In this document: one piece after another, positions 1 to 10,905 of the stretch | Layout: each line of letters opens with the position of its first letter | Numbering within the stretch: the stretch's first letter is position 1 | NCBI GenBank assembly: GCA_036936605.1 | Contig: JAUPFV010000001.1 | Location: 118,242,771-118,306,770 of the forward strand | Reading direction: 5' to 3' | DNA: 64,000 nt | Source: Limnanthes douglasii subsp. nivea | Taxonomy: Eukaryota > Streptophyta > Magnoliopsida > Brassicales > Limnanthaceae | Program-made: the position numbers and the translations under genes | Notes under the pieces: model-generated | The model's input: the letters and a program-made list of their open reading frames with translations, nothing else | Database searches by the model: none | Told to the model about the DNA's origin: nothing

Positions 1-875
1 AAACTAAATCCTGAAAAGTGTGTTTTTGGGGTCCGATCTAGAAAGTTCTTAGGTTATATAATAAGTGAAAAAGGAATTCAACCTGATCCGGATCAACTCA
101 ATGCCCTATTGGCTATGGACCTTCCTCAGAGCACCAAAGAAGTTCAAAGGATGACTGGAAGATTGGCTACTTTGAACAGGTTTATTTCAAGATCATCAGA
201 AAAATGTGCTCCATTTTTCCAGGTATTAAGGAATGCCAAAGACTTTAATTGGTCTCCCTAGTATGATCAAACATTTATTGAAATCAAGAAGCATTTGTCT
301 TCACTCAAGAATCTCTTTAAACCTGTTTAGGGGGAAAAGCTCTAAGTACATTTAGTTGTATCAGATTATGCAATAAGTGATGTGCTAGTAAGAGAGGTGG
401 ACAATTATCCTCGTCCAGTGTATTACATTAGTAAAAGTCTGTTGGATGCTGAAAGAAGATATTTAAAGTTGGAAAAACTAGCATTGGCCTTGGTAACTGC
501 AATAAGAACGATGAGACCCATACTTCCAAGCTCATTCCATTGTCGTTCGAATATGTTTTACCTTGAAGAGTGTTCTTCCGAAAGCTGATGTGTCAAACAG
601 AATGACCAAGTGGTCGGTTGAGCTGGGTGATTATGATATTGATTTTGCGCCCCGAACAGAAATTAAAGCCCAACCAATGGCTGATTTCTTGGTAGAATTT
701 CATGCTGATAGATCCTCCGGACAGATGCTAGAAAACCACTTCAAGAAATAATGAGTAGTTTGAACTGATGGTGGATTTAGTACTATGGGATGTAGGGCTA
801 GAATTTGTTTAACTTCTCCCTATAGTGATACCATATACCATATTATATGTTTTGGTTTCAGCTATAGTTGGTCTT
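1..875 (+). pseudogene. Tat-1 pol fragment: RT C-terminus, RNase H, start of second RNase H
   Basis: Frame 1 opens inside the RT just after the catalytic YIDD region (KLNPEKCVFGV, FLGYIISEKGIQPDPDQL). The RT connection (TGRLATLNRFISRSSEKCAPFF) and RNase H (VLVREVDNYPRPVYYISKSL, ERRYLKLEKLALAL) follow. Stops occur near 259 (CAG to TAG), 328 and 343. A frameshift near 530-560 moves the reading to frame 2 (NRMTKWSVELGDYDIDFAPR, MADFLVEFHAD). The second RNase H begins around 755 with TDGG and then loses about 30 bp, including the codons for SNNESEYE, near 860. It ends at the Tat-2 target duplication. Confidence 0.88.
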
Positions 876-880
876 AAGCT
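876..880. repeat. Target site duplication AAGCT, left of Tat-2
   Basis: AAGCT directly precedes the LTR start TGATGAGTCC and recurs at 11269-11273 directly after the LTR end CCACACCA. Five-base duplications are usual for Ty3/gypsy integration. Removing Tat-2 and one copy restores the Tat-1 protein reading across the junction. Confidence 0.93.
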
Positions 881-1258
881 TGATGAGTCCGGACAATTTC
901 ACCACCACTCATTGAGAAAACCGGACGAGGGTAATTCAGACAATAAATTCCCACTGAACTATCCGAACATGACAAAAGTATTAAAATATTAAACACCTTT
1001 TGACTAAGCTAGAAGCTAATCAGCTTATTGAGTAAACAGGTCCTTAAACTTGATCCAGTTTCATAACTTGACCCAAAAGCCCATGGGTCCATAATTAAGG
1101 GTATAAATACCCAACAACTTTCATTAATGAGGGTAATGAACATTTAATACAACCAGCCACCTTAAATCTCTCACTACAAAATACCCAAACATTTAATACC
1201 TTTAAAACTCTCCAAAACACTTGACAAAATTACTCTCAGCCCAAAATAAATCCTACCA
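881..1258 (+). repeat. Tat-2 5' LTR
   Basis: It starts TGATGAGTCC and ends CTACCA, with the PBS directly downstream. A TATA box lies at 1102-1108. The first 90 bases hold a cluster of CCGGAC-type motifs (888-894, 921-926, 961-967). It carries a 15-bp segment near 1185-1200 that the 3' LTR lacks. Confidence 0.93.
1102..1108 (+). promoter_or_regulatory. TATA box of the Tat-2 5' LTR
   Basis: TATAAAT sits in the palindromic context GGGTATAAATACCC about 150 bp before the LTR end. The same context is found in the Tat-2 3' LTR (11127-11133) and both Tat-3 LTRs (27128-27134 and 37067-37073, minus strand); Tat-1 has TATAAAT at 17172-17178. This conservation supports it as the core promoter for genomic RNA. 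Confidence 0.75.
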
Positions 1259-1261
1259 AAA

Positions 1262-1279
1262 TGGCGACCACACTGGGAG
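1262..1279 (+). other. Tat-2 primer binding site
   Basis: TGGCGACCACACTGGGAG begins three bases after the LTR. TGG pairs with a tRNA CCA tail. Tat-3 has the near-identical TTGCGACCACAGTGGGAG. The primer tRNA is not certain from sequence alone; Arg tRNA is used by related Ogre-type elements and is a possibility. Confidence 0.75.
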
Positions 1280-1282
1280 GAG

Positions 1283-2997
1283 AAGGTGCCTGAATCTAGC
1301 ATTCAAAACCAGCAAGAAAAACCAGTTTGGATGAATCCGGACGAGCAAGCAGTGCCACCACCTTTGAAAGAGGTGGTAGGAGAGAATGATGAGTACACGA
1401 TCGAAGAACGAGACAGGTTGAAAGCTGAAATAGAAGCGTTGATGGCCACTAAAAATGGAGAGATGGGTTTAAAGGAAAAGTTGAAAGTGTCAGCCATTCA
1501 CCATACTAACAACCCAAGGGAGAATGACCCGTCAGCAAAGACTCACTTGAGTACAAAAAAGACCCATGTCAATTCCAAGAAATCTCACCGGTCCAAGCCG
1601 GTGGAGAGCTCAGAATCTGAGTCCTCTAGTAGATCCTCGAATGAGGATGTGCTTGAGGAGTCCTTGTCATCCAGCAGTAATGAGGGGAGATCCAAGAAGA
1701 AAAAAAATTTGGTTAAAAAATATTCAAGAAAAAGGGATATGCATGGGAGATTAAAGAGGCATCTGGGAAAATGGTCGTCTCACAGCCATAGTCACAGGCA
1801 TGTGGATCAGCTGCTGATGGATCTTTTTGCTTTCCATGATGAGCAAGGTATTTTTGCAACACCTAATGAAGACACCGTTTTCAGTCGTGGCCAGAATTGG
1901 AGGTAATCCCCATTGTCATCCAAGATACTGCCCGAAAACCTTCCTAAGAGGTTTGACAGTACTAGAATGGAAAAGTATGATGGGATCAAAGATCCGGACA
2001 ACCATCTGGAACAATTTAAAAAATTTATGATAAATTTTGATGATGATGACAAACTTATTTGTAGAGCCTTCTCTCAATCCTTTACTAGAAGTACTTTAAA
2101 ATGGTACAACAGCTGACCACATGGTTGTATTAGAAACTTTGACACGTTTTGGGTGGCTTTCTGAAGGCAGTTTGTGGGGAGTAAGGAGGTGAAGGGAAAT
2201 GGAGATACTATCATCCATTGTGCCCACAAGCCAAACGAATCACTGAAAGAATATATAAGCCGGTTCGTAAACACAAAGAATGGGTTAGCTGATTGCTTTG
2301 AGCAGGTAGAAATAGTTTCTTTAAGACAAGAATTAAACCCTAGGAATCTGGCCGATTTGGTAACCAGGAAAAAGTCCATGACTTGGGGAGGTTTGCTAAA
2401 CCAGGTGGGAAAGAAATTCAATGTAGATGAAATGAAGAAGACTAGGGTACACATGCAAGTGAGATTTGCCCCAGCTACACCAAACAAGAAACAGTCCGGA
2501 TACAAAGCCAAAGAAGCCTAACAGGGGCCCAACAGGGCGAAACAGACTCAATCCCACCCAGCTCCAGCTCAGAGCCAGCAATACAGAAATAAACGAGGAT
2601 CTTGGGTCCAACTGGAGTGGTTTGCTGATTTGAAATAAAATGTGGCAACTATCTATGACAAAACAAAAGATGAGGTACATTTCAGGAAGCTGACATCGCT
2701 TTAATCTCCTAGGGAAAATCGTAATACTTGTTTTTGCCAATATCATCATGATATTGGCCATAATACCGAGGATTGTATCGCTTTGAAACAAGAGGTGCAT
2801 TAGCTGATTGAAAGGGGGAAGCTAGGAGCTTATGTCAAGAGGAGAAGTGGAAACATGCATGACAATGCTCCATGGACTGGCCCAACGAACAATGTAGGGA
2901 TATCTACTCCGGATGGGGCCATGGTAATCATTGAAAGATTTGATGTCGAATCAGAGTATTTGGATCCTGATCCAACCAGAAATAAAGTAGGGTTATA
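1283..2997 (+). pseudogene. Tat-2 gag (broken by in-frame stops)
   Basis: A single frame (frame 2) carries the whole gag with at least eight stops, the first at 1904. The order is a charged N-terminal region with VGENDEYTIEERDRLKAEIE, a Ser/Lys-rich linker, the capsid-like region (NLPKRFDSTRMEKYDG, FSQSFTRSTLKWYNS, GNGDTIIHCAHKPNESLKEY), and a variant zinc knuckle spaced C-x2-H-x4-H-x4-C (CQYHHDIGHNTEDC) near 2740-2785. The frame is open back through the PBS without an ATG. The first in-frame ATG is at 1331, so the true start is unresolved. The role is virion capsid and RNA packaging. Confidence 0.88.
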
Positions 2998-2999
2998 AA

Positions 3000-3662
3000 A
3001 AAACATACCAAGACAGTGTCTGGACTCATAAGTTTTTTTGAGTCACTTACTATATTCGGAGGAGACATTATGACAGTGCCAACTCCTTCTTCAAGAAAGA
3101 GACATGTTTATACACTAGCTACTCAGTTGGAGGGAGGCATGTATTCATATCAATCCCAAATTCCTTTTCCCTTCATTGTTTTTATGAAGATGATCTAAGG
3201 GACATAGCTGGGCCTCATGAGGATGCTGTGGTGATAGGAGCATCGATTGTGGGCAATGATATCAGGCGAATTTTGATTGACATTGGCGACTCAGCCAATA
3301 TTCTCTTTTTAAGTTCCTATAAACAGATAAAGAATCCAACAGTGATTCAACGTTCGAACAGATCCATTGTGGGCTTCACTGGAAGCTCTGCGGATGTGAT
3401 CGGAGAATTTGAGGAGGAGGTATTGTTGGGCAAAGGCCCTTTCAAGAAGATGGTCAGGGTATTTTTTGTTGTGGTAGATTTCCCCACATGTTACAATGCA
3501 ATTTTTAGGAGATCTTGGCTCTTCATGATGCATGTTATGGCTTCAACAGTTCACCAATGTTTAAAATATGCAGTTCAAGGACAAGTGGGAGTAGTCCGGA
3601 GTAGCAAAAAAATAGCAAGAGAATGTTATGAAACTGCACTTGCCCCTAAAACTTTGGAGTAG
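3000..3662 (+). pseudogene. Tat-2 aspartic protease region
   Basis: The conserved leader (SGLISFFESLTIFGGD, SSRKRHVYTLATQLEGG) is at 3016-3198 in one frame. The protease core is at 3228-3662 in another, so at least one frameshift separates them. The active-site region reads IDIGDSANILF, where relatives have D-x-G-S-S-A. FTGSSADVIGEFEEEV, TCYNAIF and STVHQCLKYAVQGQVGVVRS follow. The enzyme would cleave the Gag-Pol polyprotein. A stop at 3660 and further ones before the RT separate it from 3838. Confidence 0.85.
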
Positions 3663-3689
3663 TCCGGATTAATGAGGATTAACAATTGT

Positions 3690-5216
3690 TGGGGCCCTCT
3701 GAGGGTGAGGGTTAAATTGATGACCCCAGAGAGACCCCTCGTGTTTTGATACCAATCGAAGAAGTTGAAACCCACTCTCTGGCCGAAGGAAGGAGTGTTA
3801 TATTTGGCTCCAAGATGACACCAGAATTGAAGAAAAATTGTTGTCCTTTTTGGCAGATCACCAACATGTTTTTGCTTGGTGCAATGCTGATGTAACCGGA
3901 GTACCTACAAGTATTATATCACACCAGCTATCTATCCAAAGAGATGTTGCGCCTGTTGTACAAAGGAGGAGAGCTTTTTCCAAGGAGAAAGCTGATGTCA
4001 TAGTTCAAGAGGTTGACCGACTTACCAAGATGGGTCACATAAAGGAGTCTCAATATCCTTTGTGGACAGCCAACCTAGTGTTAGTAAAGAAAAAGAATGG
4101 GAAATGACGTATGTGTATCGACTTTACCGACCTAAACAGAGCTTGCCCAAAGGATCTCTATCCAGTCCCCCGGATAGATCAGTTGGTAGACTCTACATCT
4201 GGAAATAAGTTATTGTCCTTCATGGACGCCTTCTCCGGTTATAACCAGATACAGGTGGATCCGAAGGACCATGAACACACTACCTTTTTTACAGATAGGG
4301 GTCTCCATTGTTATAAGGTGATACATTTTGGGTTGAAAAATGTTGGGGCTACCTATCACAGATTGGTCAACAAAGCATTTGCTGATCAGATTGGGAGAAA
4401 TATGGAAGTATATATTGATGACATGATGGTAAAAAGCTTGAAAGAAGAGTTGCACTTAGCTGATCTTCAATAAACTTTTTCCAACTTGGCAAAGGTAAAT
4501 TTAAAATTGAATCCAGAAAAATGTGTATTTGGGGTGCGATCCAGAATGTTTTTGGGGTATTTGATAAGTGAGAAAGGGATACAGCCTGATCCGGACTAGT
4601 TTGATGCCTTGTTAAAAATGGATCATCCTCGAAGTGTTAAAGAAGTATAAAGGTTGATAGGAAGGTTGGCTGCATTAAATCGTTTTATTTCAAGGTCTTC
4701 GGACATGTGTGCCCCGTTTTTTCAGACTTTAAAGTGTGCTAAAGACTTTAACTGGTCTCCACAGTGTGACCAGGGGTTTAATGAAATAAAAAAGCATTTA
4801 TCTTCCCCCAAAACCCTTTTCAAACCTGTTGACGGAGAGACACTCTACATACACTTAGTTGTGTCTGAATGTGCTATAAGTACAGTGCTGGTAAGAAAAG
4901 TGGACAATTATCCTCGTCCGGTGTACTACATCAGCAAGAGTCTGATGGATGCTGAAAAAAGGTACCTGAAGCTTGAAAAATTGGCAATAGCCTTGATGAT
5001 TGCTGCCACAAAGATGAGGCCGTATTTTCAGTCTCATTCTATCATCGTCCGAACGTATTTTCCTTTGAAAAATGTTCTTAAGAAGGCAAACATATCAAGC
5101 AGGATGACCAAATGGTCAGTAGAATTGGGTGATTATGATATTGATTTTGCCCCACAAACTGCAATCAAAGCTCAATCTGTTGCCGATTTCCTAGTTAGTT
5201 CCATTCAGAAATAAGT
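3690..5216 (+). pseudogene. Tat-2 reverse transcriptase and RNase H
   Basis: Frame 1 carries the complete RT: VQEVDRLTKMGHIKESQYP, CIDFTDLNRACPKDLYP, FMDAFSGYNQI and the catalytic YIDDMMVKS near 4411-4437. The RT connection and RNase H follow (PRPVYYISKSLMDAEKRY, MTKWSVELGDYDIDFAP). Stops are at 4105 (TGG to TGA, the W of KWRMC), 4471 (GAA to TAA), about 4597 and about 4648, with a final stop at 5212. The enzyme would copy genomic RNA into cDNA. Confidence 0.92.
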
Positions 5217-5861
5217 ACTAAGCAAACTGCAGATGAGAAAACTAAGAAAGTGTGGGTTGTCCGGACAGATGGTGGATGAAGTACCATGGATTGTGGTGCT
5301 GAGATATGTATAACCTCTCCGTATGGCGATAAGTTATACAAGGCTATATGTTTTGCTTTTAGAGCCTCTAACAATGAGTCTGAATATGAGGTTGCAATAA
5401 CTGGCCTGAAGCTAGCTTTTCTATATGGGGCTAAAAGAGTCAGGTTGATGAGTGATTCTCAGCTTCTTATCCATCATGCCCAAGGTCAATGTGAGGCAAA
5501 AAAAGAGCAGTTGATCAAATACTTGTTTATCCTTAAAGAATTGGCATCTAACTTCAAAAATGTTAGCTATGAGCATATACCTAGATCAGAGAACACACTA
5601 GCAAACTCTTTGGCAACTATAGCATACTCTGAGTCATACCCATGGATTCATGTGCAAGAATGTCCATCTATACAACTCAATCAGAGCAAGGAAGAGGAGG
5701 AAAGTTTAAGTATCCAAGTGGTTCAACCCAAAGACTGGAGATATCCCAATTTTCAATACATCTCTGATGGCATTTTGCCTCTGGAGAAAGCTATGACAAG
5801 GAAAATGAAGCATATGGCTCATGGTTTCTTAATCATAAGAGATGCCCTTTATAAGAAGTAG
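5217..5861 (+). pseudogene. Tat-2 second RNase H (archaeal-type, aRNH)
   Basis: A separate RNase H domain lies between the classical RNase H and integrase, a diagnostic of the Tat lineage. The catalytic blocks are visible: VWVVRTDGG (first Asp, 5250-5277, followed by a stop where relatives have Ser), SNNESEYE (Glu block near 5370), MSDSQLLIHHAQGQ (second Asp) and ENTLANSLA (Asp replaced by Asn near 5600; Tat-3 has ENELADSLA). The linker ends at a stop at 5859. Loss of the last Asp and the nonsense codon indicate an inactive enzyme. Confidence 0.9.
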
Positions 5862-6972
5862 TTTAGTAGACATCTCTAGTGTTGTTTGGGGGTTGAAGAG
5901 TCCTAAATTGTGCTATCTGAACTACATGATGGAGAAGGATCATCACACTGTGGCTATAGAGCTTTAACCCGAAGGGTTTTGTTGGCCGGATACTATTGGC
6001 CATCCATAATGACAGATGCTAAGGAGTTGGTGAAGAAGTGTGACCCATGCCAAAGATATGGTAATGAAATTCATATCCCAGCTGTTCCTATGGAATCGAT
6101 TTCTAAGCCAGTGCCTTTTGCTCGTTGGGGACTTGATTTAGTTGGGCCTCTACCAATGGCGTTCGGAGGGTGAAGGACTATTATTTTAGCCATTGATTAT
6201 TTCTCCAAATGGATAGAAGCAGCCGCACTGGCAGGAACTACTTCGAAAGCCATTATGCTTTGGGCCTCTTATCTAACATTTGTTGCAGATTTGGGGTTCC
6301 ACAAAAGATAACCACAGATAATGGGCCACAATTCGATAGCAAGGATATGGAGAATTTTTATGCCTCCCGGGGCATTCAACATTGTTTTTCTTTTCCTTTC
6401 CACCCACAAGAAAATGATCAAGTTGAAGTGGCAAAAAGGACCATTCCGTCCAGTTTAAAAAAGAATTTAGAAAGGGCTGCAGGCAAGTGGCCAAGGTATT
6501 TGCAAGAAGTGTTATGGGCGTACCAGACTACTCCTGGAGCTACTACACAAAAATCTCCTTTTGCCTTGGTATATGGGATGGATGAAATTGTTCCTATAGA
6601 GACGACTCTTCCATCATACATAATCCACCATTATTCCGAACAGGCTAATGAAGTGGCAATCAGAAGTCAGCTAGACTTGATAGAAGAGAAAAGAGTAAAG
6701 GCTCATCTTGGAACCACCCATTACCAAAACTTGTTGAGGAGAAGATTTGCTTCCAAGATAAAAAGAAAGGATTTTCAGTCAAGGGATAAAGTATTGAGAA
6801 ATGTTTTCTTACATACTAAGGAAAAGCACTTGGCAAGCTAGCTCCAAACTAGGAAGGGCCTTATGAGGTCTCCAAAAAACTCAAGCCTGGGACATACATG
6901 CTTCAAAACAAAGATGGAAATTTTTTAAAACACCCTTGGAATATTGAACACCTCTGGTTATATCTGGAATGA
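5862..6972 (+). pseudogene. Tat-2 integrase
   Basis: The HHCC zinc domain (SHCGYRALTRRVLLAGYYWPSI, KKCDPCQRY) is at about 5910-6060. The DDE core follows with GLDLVGPLP and DYFSKWIEA. A frameshift near 6255-6280 moves to frame 2, which carries TDNGPQFDSKDM and the Glu block HPQENDQVEVAKRT. The C-terminal GPY/F-like region (GPYEVSKKLKPGTYMLQ, HPWNIEHLWLYLE) ends at the stop at 6970-6972. A stop at 6171 interrupts the core. Integrase inserts the cDNA and makes the 5-bp duplication. Confidence 0.9.
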
Positions 6973-7017
6973 AAGTTGTGTAAATATTTACTTGTTTAAA
7001 GTCCATGTATATATTAG

Positions 7018-7092
7018 GGGGTATACTCTTTCCTACCCTGGTGGCGCGGTGAGGTTTTAATGAGATGTCTCATTTTTTCAATAAAATTTGAT
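7018..7092 (+). terminator. Conserved post-pol 3' UTR motif with AATAAA
   Basis: Just after the pol stop, TACTCTTTCCTACCCTGG and TGGCGCGGTGAGGTTTTAA are followed by AATAAA at 7080. The same block is at 12962-13026 (Tat-1) and 31185-31262 (Tat-3, minus strand). Position and the AATAAA suggest a 3' end signal for the pol-strand RNA, but this is inference. Confidence 0.5.
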
Positions 7093-7371
7093 GCCTTCTT
7101 AAAATATTCAGAGTGGTTTGATTACAATTTCTTTAAAGTCTTCAAATTACTAAGGATCTTTAACAGATCAGATTAATTTGGTTGAATGATGATCATTAAA
7201 CATATGTCATCAGAGATTTTAAACACTCTCATCTTAAATACTTGTAAAATAAATAAGGGCTTTTTTAAACATTAGCCATTAAATTTAAGCAAGTAGGAAA
7301 CAAAGCAAAAATTGAGTAAGGTAAGCGTGTCCGGCTAAAAACTGGATGATGATATTGGAACATAAAATATG

Positions 7372-7467
7372 CCTTGGCCATCTAAGGACTTTAAGTTTAA
7401 AGAAAGGCTTAACCGGACTCAAACCAGACATGGTTATAAAAATTCCTTGGCCATCCAAGGACTTTAG
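7372..7467. repeat. Paired palindromic motifs between convergent genes
   Basis: CCTTGGCCATCTAAGG-ACTTTAAG (7372-7395) and CCTTGGCCATCCAAGG-ACTTTAG (7445-7467) are two copies of a hairpin-forming motif 73 bp apart. They lie immediately beyond the minus-strand gene's stop. Equivalent pairs occur in Tat-1 (13334-13420) and Tat-3 (30850-30960). Confidence 0.7.
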
Positions 7468-7471
7468 TATT

Positions 7472-9023
7472 TCACAAGATTAAAAAAAACAAGTAAGAAA
7501 AGATAGTTAAAACCTCAGGGCTTATTCCCTTCGGATGTTCATGCATCATCTTTTTTCTGGGGACCTTTGAGTTCAGCATTTGAACTCTCTCCGGTTCCTT
7601 CTTCCCATCAATGGTAGAGTCGATCCTACTAGAGTAATTCTTCTTATCACCATCTGCCAGTGTGTGGAACAGGATGTCCTCATACTCCACGTATTCCCAC
7701 AAGGGACCAATAGTCCTCCTTGGAAACTTCTCGTGAAAGAGTAGTACCATGTCAGACTTTACTTCAACATACCTTTTTTCCAATGAATCTATCACCTCGT
7801 TGATGTACTTATCTATACTGGTCTGAATCCTCTTTTCCTACTCATTCACCAAGTCTTCCTTCTCCTTGGTTGCCTTGGACACAACCTCTTCAAGGGAAAT
7901 TTTATCACCGGACAAGGTCTGGATGGCATCATCTTTAGTCTTCGCATCTTTCTTCAAGGTGGAGAGATCTTTCTCCAAACCGAAGCACTTAGTTTGGAGC
8001 TCTGTGTTAGCCTTTTCCGAGGAGACCAACTTGGTTGACATATATTCCTTATTCTTTTTCAACTCCTCAAGCTCCTTCTTCAGTGCCTCAATACTCTGGT
8101 TAGCATTAAGGATATTAGTTGACAAAGTCTACTTGTCTGTGTTGAGGGTGTTGATGAGAGCAAACTGATTTTTTACTTGCCTTTCCAAGTTGAAACTGGC
8201 TGAATCTGGCCCAGAAGAGAATGGGCCACCACATCGTGTTCCCTGGAGACAGTAAAGGACTTGCCGTTGTAAGTCACCATAGTACAAGAGCTTGGAGGAA
8301 GGTAAGGTCCATCGAAGTCATCTTTCTCAAAGTCGTTGAAATAGAGACCAATGTTTTGGAGGCCATATATGTCTACTTCATCAATATCCCCTTCGGTACC
8401 TTCCCCGGATTGTAGATCAGTGGGAATCTGCTCTGCTAAGGTGGGATCAGTTGGATCTGCTGGAGGTAGAGGCTCCGAAGAGCGAAGGATTACTTCTTCC
8501 TCCAATGTGACCTTTTTCTTCTTAGCAATCCTCTCATTGGTGCTTGCTCCCCTCTTTCGGTCCTTTTTAGGAGGCATTGGTGGATTTTGTGATTCACCTG
8601 CCTCCTTAATAGTCTCATCCTCAAATACCTTGAGCAAAGAGGCATCAATCCCTCCTTGGTTCTTCCCTCCTTGATTATCTGGACCAGTCTCTTCTGCACC
8701 ACCCCGAACTGCCTCTAATGTAGCCTTCTTTTTCTTTCCCTTTCCTTTTATTTTACTAGGGGCTTTGGCTCTGGAGGGTAAGGCTAGGTTTTCGTCATTT
8801 TCCTTTATTCTCTTCAGAATGACAGCTGGCGAAGGGGGAGTGGTCAATTCCTCCCAGTGCAGGTCCCTCCGGCCCGTGGTATTCCATAAGTAAGATCTCA
8901 CTAAGTTGCCAGAAGTGAAACGGTTGTGGAAAGCATTCCCCCAACGTTCAACAGCCCATGCATTCAGCTTGACACATGTGGTCTGCCCCTCCTCCAAATA
9001 GCCGATGAACTCCTTCGGAAATA
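7472..9023 (-). pseudogene. Tat-2 antisense accessory gene, exon 2
   Basis: This minus-strand exon starts after the acceptor CCCTTGCCAG with FPKEFIGYLEEGQTTCVKLN. It continues with a conserved block (FHNRFTSGNLVRSYLW), a Lys-rich stretch (KIKGKGKKKK), further basic patches (RIAKKKK) and PYLPPSS. A one-base deletion near 8188 shifts the frame. The next frame carries a coiled coil (ALKKELEELKKNKEYM, 7840-8125, bounded by stops) and then KSDMVLLFHEKFP (near 7750) and the tail. Tat-3 has the intact version. Confidence 0.85.
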
Positions 9024-9107
9024 CTGGCAAGGGAAAATGAGTGATTCAGGAGTGTAATGTTTATGAGAATAAGAAAGAGAAAATAAAAAATGAAACTTAA
9101 TACTTAC
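9024..9107 (-). other. Predicted intron of the Tat-2 antisense gene
   Basis: On the minus strand the donor is CAA|GTAAGTATT at 9107 and the acceptor TTGCCAG ends at 9024. The length is 84 bp, the same as in Tat-3. Protein similarity to Tat-3 stops at both borders. Confidence 0.8.
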
Positions 9108-10485
9108 TTGTGCTCTTCCACCTGCTGGTGAGCATGTTAGGGTTAACATTAGCCTTGATCTTTCTCCCATTCTCCCATGTCCCACTGATGAATATAAACT
9201 GAGTTTTCCAATTCTTTTCTGATTCCAACAAGTCATCCACCACTTTGAAGTTGTCTCCTATGTTGTAGTGGTAGAATGGGATGTGATGGTTTTTGCACAG
9301 GCTGGCCACAACGGAGAATTACTCCATGTGGAGAGGAATGCCGGATATCCTCGATGCTATTATACAGGAAAGGAGGGTATACCAAGCATTTGGACTTAGC
9401 TGGCTTGGACAAAGCTTGATCAGGTGAAAATACCTGACGATTTCTGGGTCTAAGGGGAATCTGAGCCCCCAGTTGAACAACTCAATGTAAATGACAATCT
9501 TGTTGAGCTTGCAGTCCATCGGAGTTTCCTGTATGACTTGTATTCTCACCTTCACTGATTCTGGGATCCCCCACTTAGTTCGGATCCGGCCAAGCTCAGC
9601 GGTGTGAGTATAAACGTAGCTGATGTTCTACATGGCCAACATATACTTCATGTTAACCTTCTGAAATCAAGGTCCCACCTTGCCCTCCAAGCACTCCGGT
9701 AGCTCCGGATGAGCCAGTCCCACCTTCACTTTGCCCTTCCATTTTTTGTGAGAGGCAGTGTCCTCAGTTTGTCCAGAGGCTTCAGTCTCAAAGAGGGCCT
9801 CTTTGATGCTATCTTCCATCATTGTGGAAGGTTTGTCAGTTGTTAAGGATGGAAGAGTGTCAACTTGTGGCTCAATGGTCTGTCCGGATGGCTGAGCACC
9901 AGATTCTTCTAGAGGTCTGGTGTCCGGTTGGGGCTCAGCTCCAGAGGATTTGGTGTGGGAAACCACTTTGGATGCCTCTAATCCGGAGGGCCTATTTGTA
10001 GGAGCTCTTATGGAAATCTCTGATCCGAAGGGTTTGTCTTTACTTGCCGACTTAGAGACCCCCGACTTGGAGGATTTTGATTGAGAGCCAGTTGCTTGTC
10101 CTTTCACCAAGCGTGTTACTCGGCGAAGATTGATTTTCTCTGGGGACTTCTCGATGTCATATCCCATGGCTATGAACGGAGAGGGTTTCCTAATACTTGA
10201 TACCGTTTTCTCTTGGTCAGTAGAGGGTTGAGACTCCTGAACAGAGACTGATGGGATTGGCGAAAGGCTTGGCTTGAATAGACGTTTAGGTTTTGGACTT
10301 TTGGTAGAAGACGGTCCTTGATCAACTTCTAAAGATGGTTTATCAGACTTATCGTTTGGAGAGACTGGAAGACCCACATCAATGCGTCTCTCTCGTTCAA
10401 CTTTTCTAGCCTTCTCTAGTTCAGAAAGATTGAGCCAACCGTCTTTTACAAGAGCGTTTCTCATCGTGAACATAATACTATCCAA
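9108..10485 (-). pseudogene. Tat-2 antisense accessory gene, exon 1
   Basis: It starts at ATG 10485 (MDSIMFTMRN) or the in-frame ATG at 10473, which matches the Tat-3 start MFTARTAL. A Ser/Pro/Lys-rich region of about 260 codons follows, then HPELPECLEGKVGP, a stop at 9667, and a second stop about 20 codons on. The conserved domain is next: HTAELGRIRTKWGIPESVKV, LFNWGLRFPLDPEIVRYFHL, LSPNAWYTLLSC, FYHYNIGDNFKVVDDLLESE. One further stop lies near 9319. The exon ends in SRWKST at the splice donor. Confidence 0.86.
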
Positions 10486-10565
10486 GAAGGGTTTTAAAAT
10501 AAAAGGTGAAAGCTCTGAAAAACAATTTGTAGAATGATGAAGATGGTGAAACAGTAAAATAAAGT

Positions 10566-10575
10566 AATTTATATA
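10566..10575 (-). promoter_or_regulatory. TATA-like box upstream of the Tat-2 antisense gene
   Basis: Read on the minus strand this is TATATAAATT, about 80-90 bp upstream of the antisense ATG. Tat-3 has TATAAATT at the equivalent distance. It is a candidate core promoter for the accessory gene. Confidence 0.4.
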
Positions 10576-10739
10576 TTAGTAAGGGAAAAAGTTACCGATA
10601 CCTAGGAGAAGAAGAAAAGATTCAAGCAATGATTGAAAACAATGCTGACGTAATAAGCATTAACTATAGAGGTTACTTTTCGGGCTTAGTGGAAGTGTCG
10701 TTCTAGGGAGAAAACGGTTGGTAGGTCAAATCAAGATGC

Positions 10740-10749
10740 GACATGTGTC
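10740..10749. promoter_or_regulatory. Conserved GACATGTGTC palindrome (G-box-like)
   Basis: It lies between the 3' LTR and the antisense ATG, and is followed by CCCACGATCC. Tat-3 has GACACGTGTC (27541-27550) with the same CCCACGATC neighbour, Tat-1 has GACACATGTC (16735-16744), and the ancient copy has GACACGTGG (59043). A core CACGTG is the classical plant G-box. Confidence 0.5.
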
Positions 10750-10889
10750 CCACGATCCAAAGAAAAACTCTTAGAATTCTGAGAAAAAATCAGTCCGAAT
10801 AAACTTCGAACCAAGCACACGACCGGGCCGGAAAATGTTGTTACTAACTAAGTGAGTTTTTTTGTCCTGCCAAATATTTTTGACAAAAC

Positions 10890-10905
10890 CTAAAAAATGG
10901 GCTAC
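10890..10905 (+). other. Tat-2 polypurine tract region
   Basis: CCTAAAAAATGGGCTAC precedes the 3' LTR start. The Tat-3 equivalent, CTAAAAAAGGGGCTCT, is purer. This is the expected plus-strand primer site. Confidence 0.6.
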
